Shown here piece after piece: positions 1-7,960 of a stretch of DNA of 64,000 bases (position 1 is the stretch's first letter; every line of letters begins with the position of its first letter). The stretch lies in the IMG/VR virus record IMGVR_UViG_3300009085_000003, positions 1 through 64,000 of that record. One strand, 5' to 3'. The notes beneath the pieces were generated by a model. It was not told where the DNA came from, ran no database searches, and saw only the letters and a program-made list of their open reading frames with translations. A program made the translations under genes and the position numbers. Source of the stretch: a virus.

Positions 1-292
1 CGTTGCTGGATTGGAGCCTCCCTATCCTTGCAATCGCATGTTCTACCGTAAGCTCCGAGCCAGCGCCTTCAACTCCAATAGCAACAGCCAACGTACTTAT
101 ATTGGCTTCCAGTTCCTCAATGCTGGATTGAAGGGCATCTTCGAGAGGGCGCGATTGCCATTTCTCGATGGGCACTCCGTACCAGTTCATAGGGCACAAA
201 GCGTCACCACAAAACACGAGTTCATTTTTAGACAGTTCGTGACTTGAAAATGCGGCATGTTTACACAACGGGCACGATTTCAGTTCGCTCAT
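1..292 (-). CDS. Lar-like zinc-binding protein, 3' end missing
   Basis: The open frame begins at an ATG at 292 and runs off the left edge. The N-terminus has two Cys pairs spaced like Lar-type or other small phage Zn-ribbon proteins: CPLCK near residues 8-12 and FCGDALC near residues 31-37, followed by WYGVPIEKW and an Arg-Pro. Lar-like proteins are known as restriction-alleviation factors in some phages. That role is only family-level inference here, because many unrelated small phage Zn-ribbons look similar. It is the last visible gene of a minus-strand operon. Confidence 0.6.
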   Translation of the reverse strand, partial: MSELKSCPLCKHAAFSSHELSKNELVFCGDALCPMNWYGVPIEKWQSRPLEDALQSSIEELEANISTLAVAIGVEGAGSELTVEHAIARIGRLQSSN

Positions 293-475
293 TCATACCT
301 CCTTACGATATGTTGCGTCGTGGGTGTTTTCCTGTTCATCTACTTTTTGCATAAACTCGTCTGTTATTGGTTTCTTCATATCATCATATTGGTAGGTATA
401 GATATAAAGTTCCTCCTCGCAGTAAGTACAAATACCACCACGGGTTTCAGAACCACATTTTGTACACTTACCCAT
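293..475 (-). CDS. small double-CxxC zinc-ribbon protein
   Basis: A 60-residue protein starting at an ATG that overlaps the upstream stop (TGATG), so translation is probably coupled. It begins MGKCTKCGSE and has a second pair, CTYCEE, giving a compact four-Cys zinc ribbon followed by a Tyr/Asp-rich tail. There are no catalytic motifs. It may bind nucleic acid or protein, but no function can be assigned. Confidence 0.6.
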   Translation of the reverse strand: MGKCTKCGSETRGGICTYCEEELYIYTYQYDDMKKPITDEFMQKVDEQENTHDATYRKEV

Positions 476-753
476 CACCCACCTTCCTTACGATAGGCTG
501 TGTAGCGACTGACGATACAGTCGGGGGAGTGGGTTGTGCCATCGCTATCATACGGGCTTGGTTGAATCGCGTCGCAGTATCGACAAAAATCGCCATCGCG
601 TCTCCACCCATTCGCCACTATACTGCGTAACTCGGATAGCTCGACAAGGGCATCCAAAGCTTCGATAGGGCTAAGCGGGAATATTGTGGTCGGTCTTTCG
701 TCTGTGAGATAATCTACTATTTCATCCACTCGCTCTTTACTAATAATGTTCAT
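475..753 (-). CDS. hypothetical protein with C-terminal Cys/His cluster
   Basis: A 92-residue protein. The N-terminal two thirds are predicted helical (ISKERVDEIVDYL, ALDALVELSEL). The C-terminus has CRYCDAIQ followed by HSPDCIV, a plausible Zn site. Its ATG overlaps the stop of the preceding gene as ATGA. The family was not recognised. Confidence 0.55.
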   Translation of the reverse strand: MNIISKERVDEIVDYLTDERPTTIFPLSPIEALDALVELSELRSIVANGWRRDGDFCRYCDAIQPSPYDSDGTTHSPDCIVSRYTAYRKEGG

Positions 754-980
754 TTATTCACCTCTTTCAGGGCGGCATAATCACTCTGCCAAACAGAGAT
801 GTCATTTATCACTGCGCTTACACTACGGAAGTGACCCAGCACAAGATTCACTCTCTCCAGCAGTTCACGGGAGACGATTAGCTCTTTTGCCAAATCATCA
901 ACCTCTCTGGAGCCACGAACCCACTTCCAGTCACCAGAGGCTAGTTTTTTCAATCGCATGTCACTTATTCTGTCCATCAT
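750..980 (-). CDS. hypothetical helical protein
   Basis: A 76-residue protein with a clear Shine-Dalgarno (AAGGAGATAG) before two adjacent ATGs. It is mostly charged and helical with no Cys cluster or membrane segment. It overlaps the upstream membrane-protein gene by 20 bases and the next gene by 4, as in a compact operon. Function unknown. Confidence 0.5.
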   Translation of the reverse strand: MMDRISDMRLKKLASGDWKWVRGSREVDDLAKELIVSRELLERVNLVLGHFRSVSAVINDISVWQSDYAALKEVNK

Positions 981-1167
981 CTATCTCCTTGTCACTCCGT
1001 TGTTCACGTAATGTGATGTTGAACGCCTGCCACGCCAGAATCCGCCCCCACCACGTACCGAATGCGAACCACACTATCGAACCTAGAAACCAAGCGGCGA
1101 CTATTACCATTCCGGTATCTACTGACATAATAGCTACAAGAATTTTGACCAACAACTCCGTGCTCAT
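961..1167 (-). CDS. small membrane protein
   Basis: A 68-residue protein with a strong ribosome site (GGAGGTACCGCG before ATG). Hydrophobic stretches at about residues 5-22 and 24-42, including the run WFLGSIVWFAFGTWW, suggest one or two membrane helices. The tail is charged and probably cytoplasmic. It could act in membrane remodelling or superinfection exclusion, but nothing in the sequence decides this. Confidence 0.55.
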   Translation of the reverse strand: MSTELLVKILVAIMSVDTGMVIVAAWFLGSIVWFAFGTWWGRILAWQAFNITLREQRSDKEIDDGQNK

Positions 1168-1178
1168 CGCGGTACCTC

Positions 1179-1673
1179 CTACAGCAAGATTAGGCTCTTT
1201 ATGAAATCCGGGTCGGGCTTGATATGCTCCAAACTCCAGTTACGCTCTTTAAGCGCCTCGTAGAACAGAAACCATGGATTGAGAGACGCAGCCGCCCTGA
1301 GCTTGGCTCTGGCGTCCCGGTAGTTTGTCTGACGCTTACTGCCCTTCACCTCGACGCACACTATCATTCCGTTGTCCATGACATAAACAAAGTCTGGGGT
1401 ATACGAACCACCCGGCAGCTTGAACGTGAGCCACTCGTATAGCCGCGCCGAGACAGTGCGCCCGGTGGCGCCACTAATCAGCACAGCATCATACTGACGC
1501 CACTCATCCTCAACGGTCGAGCGAGACCGCAGGTAGAATTCCATCAACGTACGGTCGGCTGTGGATGGTGGCTTGCCGGATACCACATAGGCTTGTATGG
1601 CTTGGATAACTTCGCTGTCCAAACCATACTTCATTACTTTATCAACCGTGCTGAGTTGTTTTGCACGCGCCAT
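1179..1673 (-). CDS. PD-(D/E)XK-type phage endonuclease
   Basis: A 164-residue protein with the core of a PD-(D/E)XK nuclease: Pro93-Asp94 in YTPDFVYV, then Glu108-x-Lys110 in CVEVKGSK, followed by a Lys/Arg-rich helix and a C-terminal FLFYEA strand. This layout is typical of small phage recombination or Holliday-junction-type nucleases (DUF1064-like). The start overlaps the upstream stop (TAATG). It lies downstream of the replication genes, which fits DNA recombination or repair. The exact substrate is not deducible. Confidence 0.7.
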   Translation of the reverse strand: MARAKQLSTVDKVMKYGLDSEVIQAIQAYVVSGKPPSTADRTLMEFYLRSRSTVEDEWRQYDAVLISGATGRTVSARLYEWLTFKLPGGSYTPDFVYVMDNGMIVCVEVKGSKRQTNYRDARAKLRAAASLNPWFLFYEALKERNWSLEHIKPDPDFIKSLILL

Positions 1674-2668
1674 TACTCACCTCCAAATCGTAACCAGTGA
1701 ATCTCGTCACGCAGTATACCCGTCACCGATTCCGGGAGCACTATCTCAAAATTCACCAAAAGGCTAAAACATAACACGTGGCTCATCCACAACACATGTG
1801 GCTTGAAACTATCTGCCAGCTTGTGCCCGGTCTTGGCAGATGAGTCCCCAAAGAACTCTACAGTATCTGTAATGATTTTCTGGACACGCCGCGCATCGCC
1901 CGTCGAATCGGCAAGTTTATTAACCGCCAGTTGCAAGCGCTTGGCACGCTGGGCAATCACGTCGTTACTATACAGGCTTTCGTTCTCTTGGGCATTCATA
2001 ATCAGCTGCTCGAGCAACGCGACACCCACCTCCAAATATATCTCGGGCATCTTACGAATCACGTAGTCCTGCTTGACGCCCTGCTCGATGGAGGTCTTAA
2101 ACATGACCGATACATCTTCGCCACTCAATAGTGCGCCACGCTTAGTGTGCACGGCGCGATTCACCATGGTATTGTTAAGGCTGGCGACCACGATGTTGAG
2201 GTTTGCAAGGATTGCTGTGGGTGTTTGTTCTCCAAACCGGGATACCACGCCGTGCCCTAGGATACAGGACTCTGGGTACCCAGCCCGCCACACGGCACTC
2301 ATACCGCGACAAAAATCAGCAAGACGCTCGTACCCGCCCTCTGCTAGTTTGGCAACGTATAACGCCACCATCTTGTGCCGCGCAGACTCGAGGGCGCACA
2401 CACGCAGGTCAGACATAACATCATTGGTATTATATCGGGGATACTTGTCGCCCATGGCGTCCACCAGTTGCTTGGCGATAGCTGGCACATCAGAGTCTGG
2501 CTTAATGAACTCGACCTCAGCCATGTCGTTGACACGCTGGTGGTCGATGCGTTTCTCGCCATGCAGCATATTCAGGGCTTCGTCTTTGCTGTCTGCATAT
2601 ACCTTGGCGTAGAACACGCACGCTTTTTGCAAGATGTCTGGGGTGATATCCGTTCTCTGTTCTGACAT
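1673..2668 (-). CDS. hypothetical 331-aa helical protein
   Basis: The likely start is an ATG at 2668 with GAGAGG seven bases upstream; the spacer between them is ATTGATA, part of the recurrent 10-mer GATTGATAAT. A TTG two codons earlier would also be in frame. The protein looks almost entirely alpha-helical with no recognised motif. It is transcribed downstream of the tRNA-like RNA and its promoter, and upstream of the nuclease. I do not recognise the family. Confidence 0.6.
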   Translation of the reverse strand: MSEQRTDITPDILQKACVFYAKVYADSKDEALNMLHGEKRIDHQRVNDMAEVEFIKPDSDVPAIAKQLVDAMGDKYPRYNTNDVMSDLRVCALESARHKMVALYVAKLAEGGYERLADFCRGMSAVWRAGYPESCILGHGVVSRFGEQTPTAILANLNIVVASLNNTMVNRAVHTKRGALLSGEDVSVMFKTSIEQGVKQDYVIRKMPEIYLEVGVALLEQLIMNAQENESLYSNDVIAQRAKRLQLAVNKLADSTGDARRVQKIITDTVEFFGDSSAKTGHKLADSFKPHVLWMSHVLCFSLLVNFEIVLPESVTGILRDEIHWLRFGGE

Positions 2669-2693
2669 TATCAATCCTCTCCACGAACTAGAT

Positions 2694-2829
2694 TTGCCGA
2701 GTCAGGATTTGAACCTGATTGCCTACCATTTCGTCCATCCACCTGCTTTCGCATTTGACGCTTCACGCTAGGTTGGTAGACCGAGAAGTGTCCTAACCTC
2801 CTCTGTGTGTTCCACCACACCGCCCGGCA
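2694..2829 (-). ncRNA. tRNA-like structured RNA, about 135 nt
   Basis: The 5' segment TGCCGGG (2829-2823) pairs over seven bases (one G-U) with CTCGGCA (2701-2695). Directly 5' of CTCGGCA lies a canonical T-arm: TCAGG, loop TTCAAAT, CCTGA (2718-2702). A helix CTACC/GGTAG followed by a four-base GCAA linker sits where an anticodon stem and variable loop would be, but about 50 nt lie inside it. A possible D-like hairpin GTGT/ACAC is near the 5' end. No encoded CCA and no normal anticodon loop are seen, so this is not a standard tRNA. The 5' end matches the expected start of the promoter at 2835-2862. It could be a tRNA mimic, an intron-bearing tRNA or a leader RNA. Confidence 0.5.
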
Positions 2830-2834
2830 TCATC

Positions 2835-2862
2835 ATTGTAGCACATTGGCAGGTTTTGTCAA
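2835..2862 (-). promoter_or_regulatory. strong sigma-70 promoter for the tRNA-like RNA
   Basis: On the minus strand, TTGACA (2862-2857) and TACAAT (2840-2835) are separated by 16 bases, with TGC extending the -10. The helicase stop codon TGA is embedded in the -35 hexamer. The expected start is near 2828, at the 5' end of the tRNA-like fold. Confidence 0.7.
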
Positions 2863-4178
2863 GCGCCTCTTTCGGGACTGGCAAGATAGAACTTTTGTTC
2901 TTTGAGCGCGTATTCCAAGCGCACCACTGTATCGATGGAGCCGATACGGTTTTTGCGTATCCACAGCTCGGTCTCCTTAACGTTTGAGGCTGAGTTGGAG
3001 GCTGAGGCTTCACTCAGGTCTGGGCGGTACAGCATCATCACGCAATCGGCTTTTTGTTCAATGTCACCAGACCACCGCAGGTCAGACAACACCGGGCGCC
3101 GGTCGCCCTCCTCAGCACCGCGGTTGAGTTGGTGCACGCACATCACATGCGCATTGTATTTTTTGGACAGGTTCCGCAAATACGTTACGACCGCTGCCAG
3201 CCACATCACTGGGCTATCGGATTTTTTGTCGTCCTCGTCGATTTCATCCAAGTGGTCGACCACAATGAAGTCCGGCTTGCACGCAGCCACCGCGTGGTGT
3301 ATCTCGGACAGCTTTCGGGACACACTATCCACAAACAGGGTGTTGGGGAATTGCTGAGCCAGTCGGGTGGACTCTTTGATAAGCAGGTCGTTTTGCAACT
3401 CCGAGGTTTTACCGGCAACCACGTCACGCCACTCGATACGCATGGAGCCCGCGGCTGTGCGTGCCCACAAGTCCTCGCCGCGCAGCTCGGTGCTGAAATA
3501 GATAGCCTTTTTACCCATCGACGCGACATACTGTGCCATCTGCCACGCCAGCGCCGTTTTGCCCACAGACGTTCTGGCAGCTAACACGCTCAGCTGGGTA
3601 CGCTGCAACAGCCCCAGCGCATTATCCAGCGTGCTCAGTCCAGTAGAGACACCATCCCAGCCCTGCTTGACGCTCGCGTTAAATTTGGCAACTATCGTGT
3701 CGATATTTTCAAACGACGGCTTGCCTTGGTTGGAGTCCTTGGATAGCGTCTTGCTCATGATATCGACCGCGCCCATCAGGTCTCTGGCGGACATAAACTT
3801 CATCGCGCCCTCAATGGCGGTCAGGAAATCAATCTCACGCCCGAGCGCTACCATCCGGTCAGCATAGTGGTCGATTCGTTTCAGGTCGGGGGTCTGGTTT
3901 ATCCAGTCAATAAATCCGGCGTCGTTCTGGATGGCGTCGAGAGCCACCATGGGGTCTTGAGATTCCAACAGCGCACGCCAGACCTTGCCAGCGGCAACGT
4001 CACAGAACGAATCCGGGGATACCCATGCATATTCACTCAGGGCAATCTTGGTGTCATGTCCAATGGACGCTGCCACAAACCGGCGCTCGACGTCGCGTTT
4101 TTCCTGCGTGGTCGCCCGGAGAACATCACCGGTGCGTATCTTGGGTTGTAAAGCGGGAGACTGATTTTCGGCTGTCAT
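2859..4178 (-). CDS. DnaB-type replicative helicase
   Basis: A 439-residue RecA-fold helicase that would unwind DNA at the phage fork. The ATG at 4178 overlaps the upstream stop (TGATG). An N-terminal helical domain (about 20-150) is followed by a linker and the motor. Walker A is ARTSVGKT (about 201-208), Walker B ends in FIVVDHLDE (Asp about 308), and a conserved CVHQLNRG segment lies near 350 as in DnaB/gp41-type enzymes. The length is normal for a phage DnaB. It is cotranscribed with the winged-helix initiator, a standard initiator/helicase pair. The primase is separate, at 58772-59779. Confidence 0.88.
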   Translation of the reverse strand: MTAENQSPALQPKIRTGDVLRATTQEKRDVERRFVAASIGHDTKIALSEYAWVSPDSFCDVAAGKVWRALLESQDPMVALDAIQNDAGFIDWINQTPDLKRIDHYADRMVALGREIDFLTAIEGAMKFMSARDLMGAVDIMSKTLSKDSNQGKPSFENIDTIVAKFNASVKQGWDGVSTGLSTLDNALGLLQRTQLSVLAARTSVGKTALAWQMAQYVASMGKKAIYFSTELRGEDLWARTAAGSMRIEWRDVVAGKTSELQNDLLIKESTRLAQQFPNTLFVDSVSRKLSEIHHAVAACKPDFIVVDHLDEIDEDDKKSDSPVMWLAAVVTYLRNLSKKYNAHVMCVHQLNRGAEEGDRRPVLSDLRWSGDIEQKADCVMMLYRPDLSEASASNSASNVKETELWIRKNRIGSIDTVVRLEYALKEQKFYLASPERGA

Positions 4179-5188
4179 CACCACACCTCGTTTGCGGATT
4201 CTATTCCAAGGTCACCCTTACGCTTGGGTTTTGACTTGAGGCTGTAAGCCATGTTCGTGACGCTTTTGGGTGAGCCGATAGGCAGCTCGTCCTCGCGCAT
4301 TTTTTTGATAGCCCGCTCGATATCATCCGGCGTCAAGCCTATCGCAATCTGCTTACGAAATTCCTTGAGCCAAAAACCAAACTCGTCCCCGGTCGCCATT
4401 CGCCCGAACAGGGTGCAAAACCGCTGGGCAAGCACACGTACATCCTCTGGGAATTTACTGGCGTCGATAATTTTGACCTCGTGCTCTTGTGCGTTCCGGG
4501 CTATCCCGCGGTTCATCGCTTTGCGTGCGCTCTCCCTCCGAAGAATTGCAGGGTTGACCCCTTGTGGGTCATCTGTCGTAGTCTCTGTTAAGTTAACAGT
4601 ATCAGGTACTGTTAACGTTAACGGTACGCTAGAGGGAATTTCGGGTGTAGCATTGTCCGCTGGCGGACAGGGCGATGTATCGCCACAAACAGGGTCGTCC
4701 TGCCGAAAGACCATCTGTTGACCCTCCTCTGGTGGATTATCATCCGGGTCATTCAACGGAACCATAATGACCGGGGAGGCATGAACCACAGCCGGGCGAA
4801 ACGGTATGATGGGCTTGGAGACCACCGGTTTGTTTTTATCAATAAACAACTGCCAAAGCTCACCTAGCTTTTCGAGGTCTAGCTCATAATAGGTGGTCTG
4901 GTGCTCTCTCCACATCCCGACCGACAACTTAACGATACCCATATTTGCCAGAAGCTCTTTGGCTGCCCGGAGTCCATACCGGGACATACAGAGCTCGTCA
5001 CAGAACTCAGCATCCGATTTATAGATGCCCTCATTTGCCGCCCTCGGGTACCAGTATAGCAACTGCCCGAGCAACACCCCGGCGTCATAGGAGCCTGTGA
5101 ATTTGATGAATGCCTTGGAAACCATGAAGTAATTCCTGTCCCCCGAAACTTGCAGTAGCGTCGCCGCCAAAGAATTTGTTGACGTCAT
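4178..5188 (-). CDS. winged-helix replication initiator-like protein
   Basis: A 336-residue protein. I chose the ATG at 5188, which has GAGAGG in good position, over an in-frame TTG at 5203. Residues about 20-120 form a winged-helix domain of the phage O/DnaD type (GVLLGQLLYWYP, DAEFCDELCMSRYGLRAAKELL). A Pro/Thr-rich linker follows, then a C-terminal helical region that could bind the helicase. It is placed directly before the DnaB gene. I infer origin recognition or helicase loading; no origin iterons were identified. Confidence 0.7.
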   Translation of the reverse strand: MTSTNSLAATLLQVSGDRNYFMVSKAFIKFTGSYDAGVLLGQLLYWYPRAANEGIYKSDAEFCDELCMSRYGLRAAKELLANMGIVKLSVGMWREHQTTYYELDLEKLGELWQLFIDKNKPVVSKPIIPFRPAVVHASPVIMVPLNDPDDNPPEEGQQMVFRQDDPVCGDTSPCPPADNATPEIPSSVPLTLTVPDTVNLTETTTDDPQGVNPAILRRESARKAMNRGIARNAQEHEVKIIDASKFPEDVRVLAQRFCTLFGRMATGDEFGFWLKEFRKQIAIGLTPDDIERAIKKMREDELPIGSPKSVTNMAYSLKSKPKRKGDLGIESANEVW

Positions 5189-5240
5189 CGAGACCTCTCT
5201 CAAACTAGGATTCCCTCAAACCGAAAACAGGGTGACCACT

Positions 5241-5269
5241 ATTCTACAGAGTTAAGTCCTTAAAGTCAA
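5241..5269 (-). promoter_or_regulatory. promoter of the replication operon
   Basis: Minus-strand TTGACT (5269-5264) and TAGAAT (5246-5241) are 17 bases apart. It points to the initiator and helicase genes and is divergent from the plus-strand promoter at 5306-5334. Confidence 0.6.
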
Positions 5270-5305
5270 TAGAACAAACATTCTGATGTACTAAAATGTC
5301 AGGTA

Positions 5306-5334
5306 TTGACATTGTGTTTACAATATGCTATAGT
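5306..5334 (+). promoter_or_regulatory. sigma-70 promoter of the plus-strand operon
   Basis: TTGACA (5306-5311) and TATAGT (5329-5334) have a 17-base spacer and TGC before the -10. The ATG of the first gene is 23 bases downstream of the -10. Confidence 0.75.
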
Positions 5335-5356
5335 GGACACACATATAGGAGTGACT

Positions 5357-5557
5357 ATGACAAGGAAACGTTTTGACAGTCAGTTTGCTTTCCCGTGGAG
5401 CCACGTGATGCGTGAGGGGTACGACAAGTTAGCCGCAAGGCGGAACACGACCGTATCACAAATCATTCGTGATGTCCTGTGGGACAATCTGCTTAAAGAG
5501 GGCTTAGTGAAAGACGAACCACTAACCCCCATCGCTCAGCCCGAAACAACTGAGTAG
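5357..5557 (+). CDS. ribbon-helix-helix (CopG/Arc-like) regulator
   Basis: A 66-residue protein. The ATG at 5357 has AGGAG seven bases upstream; a longer in-frame start at 5306 would lie on the -35 element itself and is rejected. The sequence MTRKRFDSQFAFPW, then a helix with YDKLAARRNTTVSQIIRDVL, fits the strand-helix-helix of RHH proteins. As the first gene after a divergent promoter pair it may regulate that region. A toxin-antitoxin antitoxin is less likely, since no toxin gene follows. Confidence 0.6.
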   Translation: MTRKRFDSQFAFPWSHVMREGYDKLAARRNTTVSQIIRDVLWDNLLKEGLVKDEPLTPIAQPETTE

Positions 5558-5581
5558 ACCAATCAGAGAGGATAACAACAC

Positions 5582-6229
5582 ATGACCGACCCAACCCCAA
5601 GCGGTGCGGCTGCTTCAACGCCGCAAGTAACAGCCACCCCTGACCCCCAGCCTGATATTATCATTCAGGATGGCGAGCAGGCTTTACTGGGTGAGGCTGG
5701 CGGTATCGCGTATACGGATAACTGCCTGCTTGACCCGACAACCAAAATCCGTGTGAACCTGACGGCTCGAGGGCTCACCACTGACAAAGCTGCCACACTC
5801 TTAATGCAAACCGTGACCCGGTTACTTGCTCAGGGGTGGACAATCGTTGAGAGCGCCAAGAACACGCCGCGCCAATCCACCACCAATAACAGCGCTTCAC
5901 TTAAGGCGCTCCCTACCAGCACCGGCGCCCCAGCCAAACCAGCTGGAGCCGTCCAGTCACTGGGAGCTCCCGTCAACGTACCCGGACAGGTTGGCGGGTC
6001 TGGGGAGGTTGTCAGCATCACCAGCATTGCCCACAATGTTACCAAAAACGGCACACACTGTATCACGTGCCGCGGCGGTAAGTACGTGAAGTGGGGCTTG
6101 ACCCTCTACCCGGAAAACATCCCGGCGGACTGGCAGGCATTCCAGCAGTGGAACGTTGGAGAATTCTATGCTCTGGAGAACCCACAAAATGTTCTCACCG
6201 ATGGTACCAAAGTCTTAAAGGTTCTATAG
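5582..6229 (+). CDS. hypothetical protein with Pro/Ala linker
   Basis: A 215-residue protein with AGAGAGG upstream of its ATG. It has a low-complexity start, a structured segment (about 35-105, containing KIRVNLTARGLTTDKAATLL), a Ser/Pro/Ala linker (about 110-145), and a C-terminal domain with THCITCRGGKYVKWG and LYPENIPADW. The linker-joined layout could suit a nucleic-acid or protein-binding adaptor, but the family is not recognised. It is in one operon with the RHH gene. Confidence 0.55.
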   Translation: MTDPTPSGAAASTPQVTATPDPQPDIIIQDGEQALLGEAGGIAYTDNCLLDPTTKIRVNLTARGLTTDKAATLLMQTVTRLLAQGWTIVESAKNTPRQSTTNNSASLKALPTSTGAPAKPAGAVQSLGAPVNVPGQVGGSGEVVSITSIAHNVTKNGTHCITCRGGKYVKWGLTLYPENIPADWQAFQQWNVGEFYALENPQNVLTDGTKVLKVL

Positions 6230-6238
6230 GCTTACGAC

Positions 6239-6766
6239 ATGGCGTCCAAACCGGTTATCACCCACCAAGGCTCTATGAATGCCGCACCGTCCATTACCAA
6301 TCTGGTCGGTAGTTTGGCATCACAGAAACCGCGCCGGGTGGTATCCAAGGTGGATTTGACCAAGGTAGTTGATATGCGCGTGGACTCAGCTATGGTAGAC
6401 GATAACCACTTGGGCGATATAGATTATGAGGAGGAGGACTCCCTGCCTCGTCTACCATATCGCTGGGGTTGGTATAAAAAAATCAACAATACCATTTATG
6501 CGCTGGCATACGCCAAGCCCCGCAGGGGGAATCAAGGCGCTCTCAGGGGAGGGCTCACCTTATTAGATGGTATCGCCCCGCTCTTGGATAAAATATTCGA
6601 TGCCAATGCTGACGAACCCGCCAAAATGCAACAGCTGCAAAAGCTCTTGATTGACCAAGCTGGTCTATTGGAGGGCAGCGCCAAAACCATGCGCGTGCTG
6701 GCAGACGTCATCCGTATTCAAAGCGCAAGCCGAACACCCGGAGTATATGTAGACGACGACCAATAA
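6239..6766 (+). CDS. hypothetical acidic protein
   Basis: A 175-residue protein starting nine bases after the preceding stop, with only a weak ribosome site. The middle is acidic (DIDYEEEDSLPRLP), followed by LPYRWGWYKKINNTIYALAY and a helical C-terminal half ending in DDDQ. No motif was recognised. It closes the first plus-strand operon before the promoter at 6777. Confidence 0.5.
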   Translation: MASKPVITHQGSMNAAPSITNLVGSLASQKPRRVVSKVDLTKVVDMRVDSAMVDDNHLGDIDYEEEDSLPRLPYRWGWYKKINNTIYALAYAKPRRGNQGALRGGLTLLDGIAPLLDKIFDANADEPAKMQQLQKLLIDQAGLLEGSAKTMRVLADVIRIQSASRTPGVYVDDDQ

Positions 6767-6776
6767 AAACTGGTAC

Positions 6777-6804
6777 TTGACAAACCCCCACAAAGTGCTA
6801 TAAT
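6777..6804 (+). promoter_or_regulatory. sigma-70 promoter of the AAA+/VWA operon
   Basis: TTGACA (6777-6782), 16-base spacer, TATAAT (6799-6804) with TGC before it. The 31 bases at 6792-6822 recur exactly at 9755-9785. Confidence 0.8.
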
Positions 6805-6850
6805 CATAGTGTAATACAGTGTAAGACAAATCATTTTCAGGAGAGGTAAA

Positions 6851-7951
6851 ATGACAAAGTTTGTTGGTGCTTATCCGAAAGTAATCAAAGAGGTGCTTAC
6901 TACCTCGGCAGTCTCCGGCGAAAACGCCATGCTGCTATCGTCACCCGGCTGGGGCAAGACCGAAATGGCTTTGCAGACCGCGCTGGGTATCACCAAGTCC
7001 AAAGACAACGTTATCTTTTTAGAGCTCGACCCCGCCACGCCGCCTGAGGTTGTTCGCGGTTCATATGACCCGGCGCAGGCTTTGCAGGGCAAGTTGGTTC
7101 GGATGCTTGAGAATACCCCCTACGACCCCAAAGCCAGAATCGTTATTCTGGACGAGTTGTGGCGGGCGAACGACGTCTTGTTCGATGCTCTGGTGCACGC
7201 CACCTCCAATAAGATGGCAAACCCGGTAACCAAACCTGTGTTCTGGGGCACCAGCAATTTCACTGGTAAGGCAGAACGCGTGGCGGCTCTGCAAGACCGT
7301 TTCGCAATCTGGTACTACCTGTCAACCCCAGACCTCGAAATCAAATCCATCGTGTCGGCTCATCTGAATGATGGTGACCCACAGAACGTGGACGGCGACT
7401 GGGCTATCGACCTGCCCGAGCTCAAGACAATTGAGTCGGTTCGTCAAGCCAAACCGAGCCAGTCCACTGTGGACGCCATTCAGGAAATTCTGTACTCACT
7501 GGCTGATGAGGCGATGCATCAATCTTTTTCAATCAACCCGCGCCGCATCGTCCAGTGGACTGCCATGGTCTACCGCATGGGTGTTCTGGAAACTGGTAAG
7601 AGCGATTTCACAGACATCCCGATGCGTGCCCGTCGCATCCTGCGCTGGGCTTATCCCTGCCCGGATGCGAACACAGCCAGCAAGTGGGCTGAGGTCAGCC
7701 GGGTCATGGAGGACTCCATCGGCGCCGCAATCGAGGCATATCGTGCCGAGGCTATCAACAAGTTTCGTAAAGTGTTCAAGCAATCTGATGCGTCCGCTCG
7801 GGCTGGTCAGGTTGCAGAGCTTGGTATGATGCTGGCGAATGCAGAGTCCGAGCTGATTAAAATCGGTGGCAAGGACGCTCGTGTGCAAGAGGTTATGTCC
7901 GAGCTTTCCAACCTGTTCGGTCGCGCCGTTCGTGGCGAAAAGATTGACTGA
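6851..7951 (+). CDS. MoxR/CobS-like AAA+ ATPase
   Basis: A 366-residue AAA+ protein with CAGGAGAGG before its ATG. Walker A is SPGWGKTE (31-38) and Walker B is IVILDELW (97-104), with a sensor-1-like FWGTSNF near 131-137. The C-terminal part is helical. It belongs to the MoxR/RavA/CobS/CbbQ group, which act as ring ATPases with a VWA partner to remodel proteins or insert metals. The partner is the next gene, ten bases downstream. The target in a phage context is unknown. Confidence 0.8.
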   Translation: MTKFVGAYPKVIKEVLTTSAVSGENAMLLSSPGWGKTEMALQTALGITKSKDNVIFLELDPATPPEVVRGSYDPAQALQGKLVRMLENTPYDPKARIVILDELWRANDVLFDALVHATSNKMANPVTKPVFWGTSNFTGKAERVAALQDRFAIWYYLSTPDLEIKSIVSAHLNDGDPQNVDGDWAIDLPELKTIESVRQAKPSQSTVDAIQEILYSLADEAMHQSFSINPRRIVQWTAMVYRMGVLETGKSDFTDIPMRARRILRWAYPCPDANTASKWAEVSRVMEDSIGAAIEAYRAEAINKFRKVFKQSDASARAGQVAELGMMLANAESELIKIGGKDARVQEVMSELSNLFGRAVRGEKID

Positions 7952-7960
7952 GAGGCAGAC

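Noticed and set aside
2694-2829. A standard tRNA gene on the minus strand, suggested by the T-arm.
   Set aside because: The T-arm and acceptor match, but the length, missing anticodon loop and atypical D region do not fit a canonical tRNA. It is reported as a tRNA-like RNA instead.
2694-2829. A small tmRNA.
   Set aside because: The G-U pair typical of alanine charging, the tag-coding frame and the pseudoknots are absent, and it is too short.
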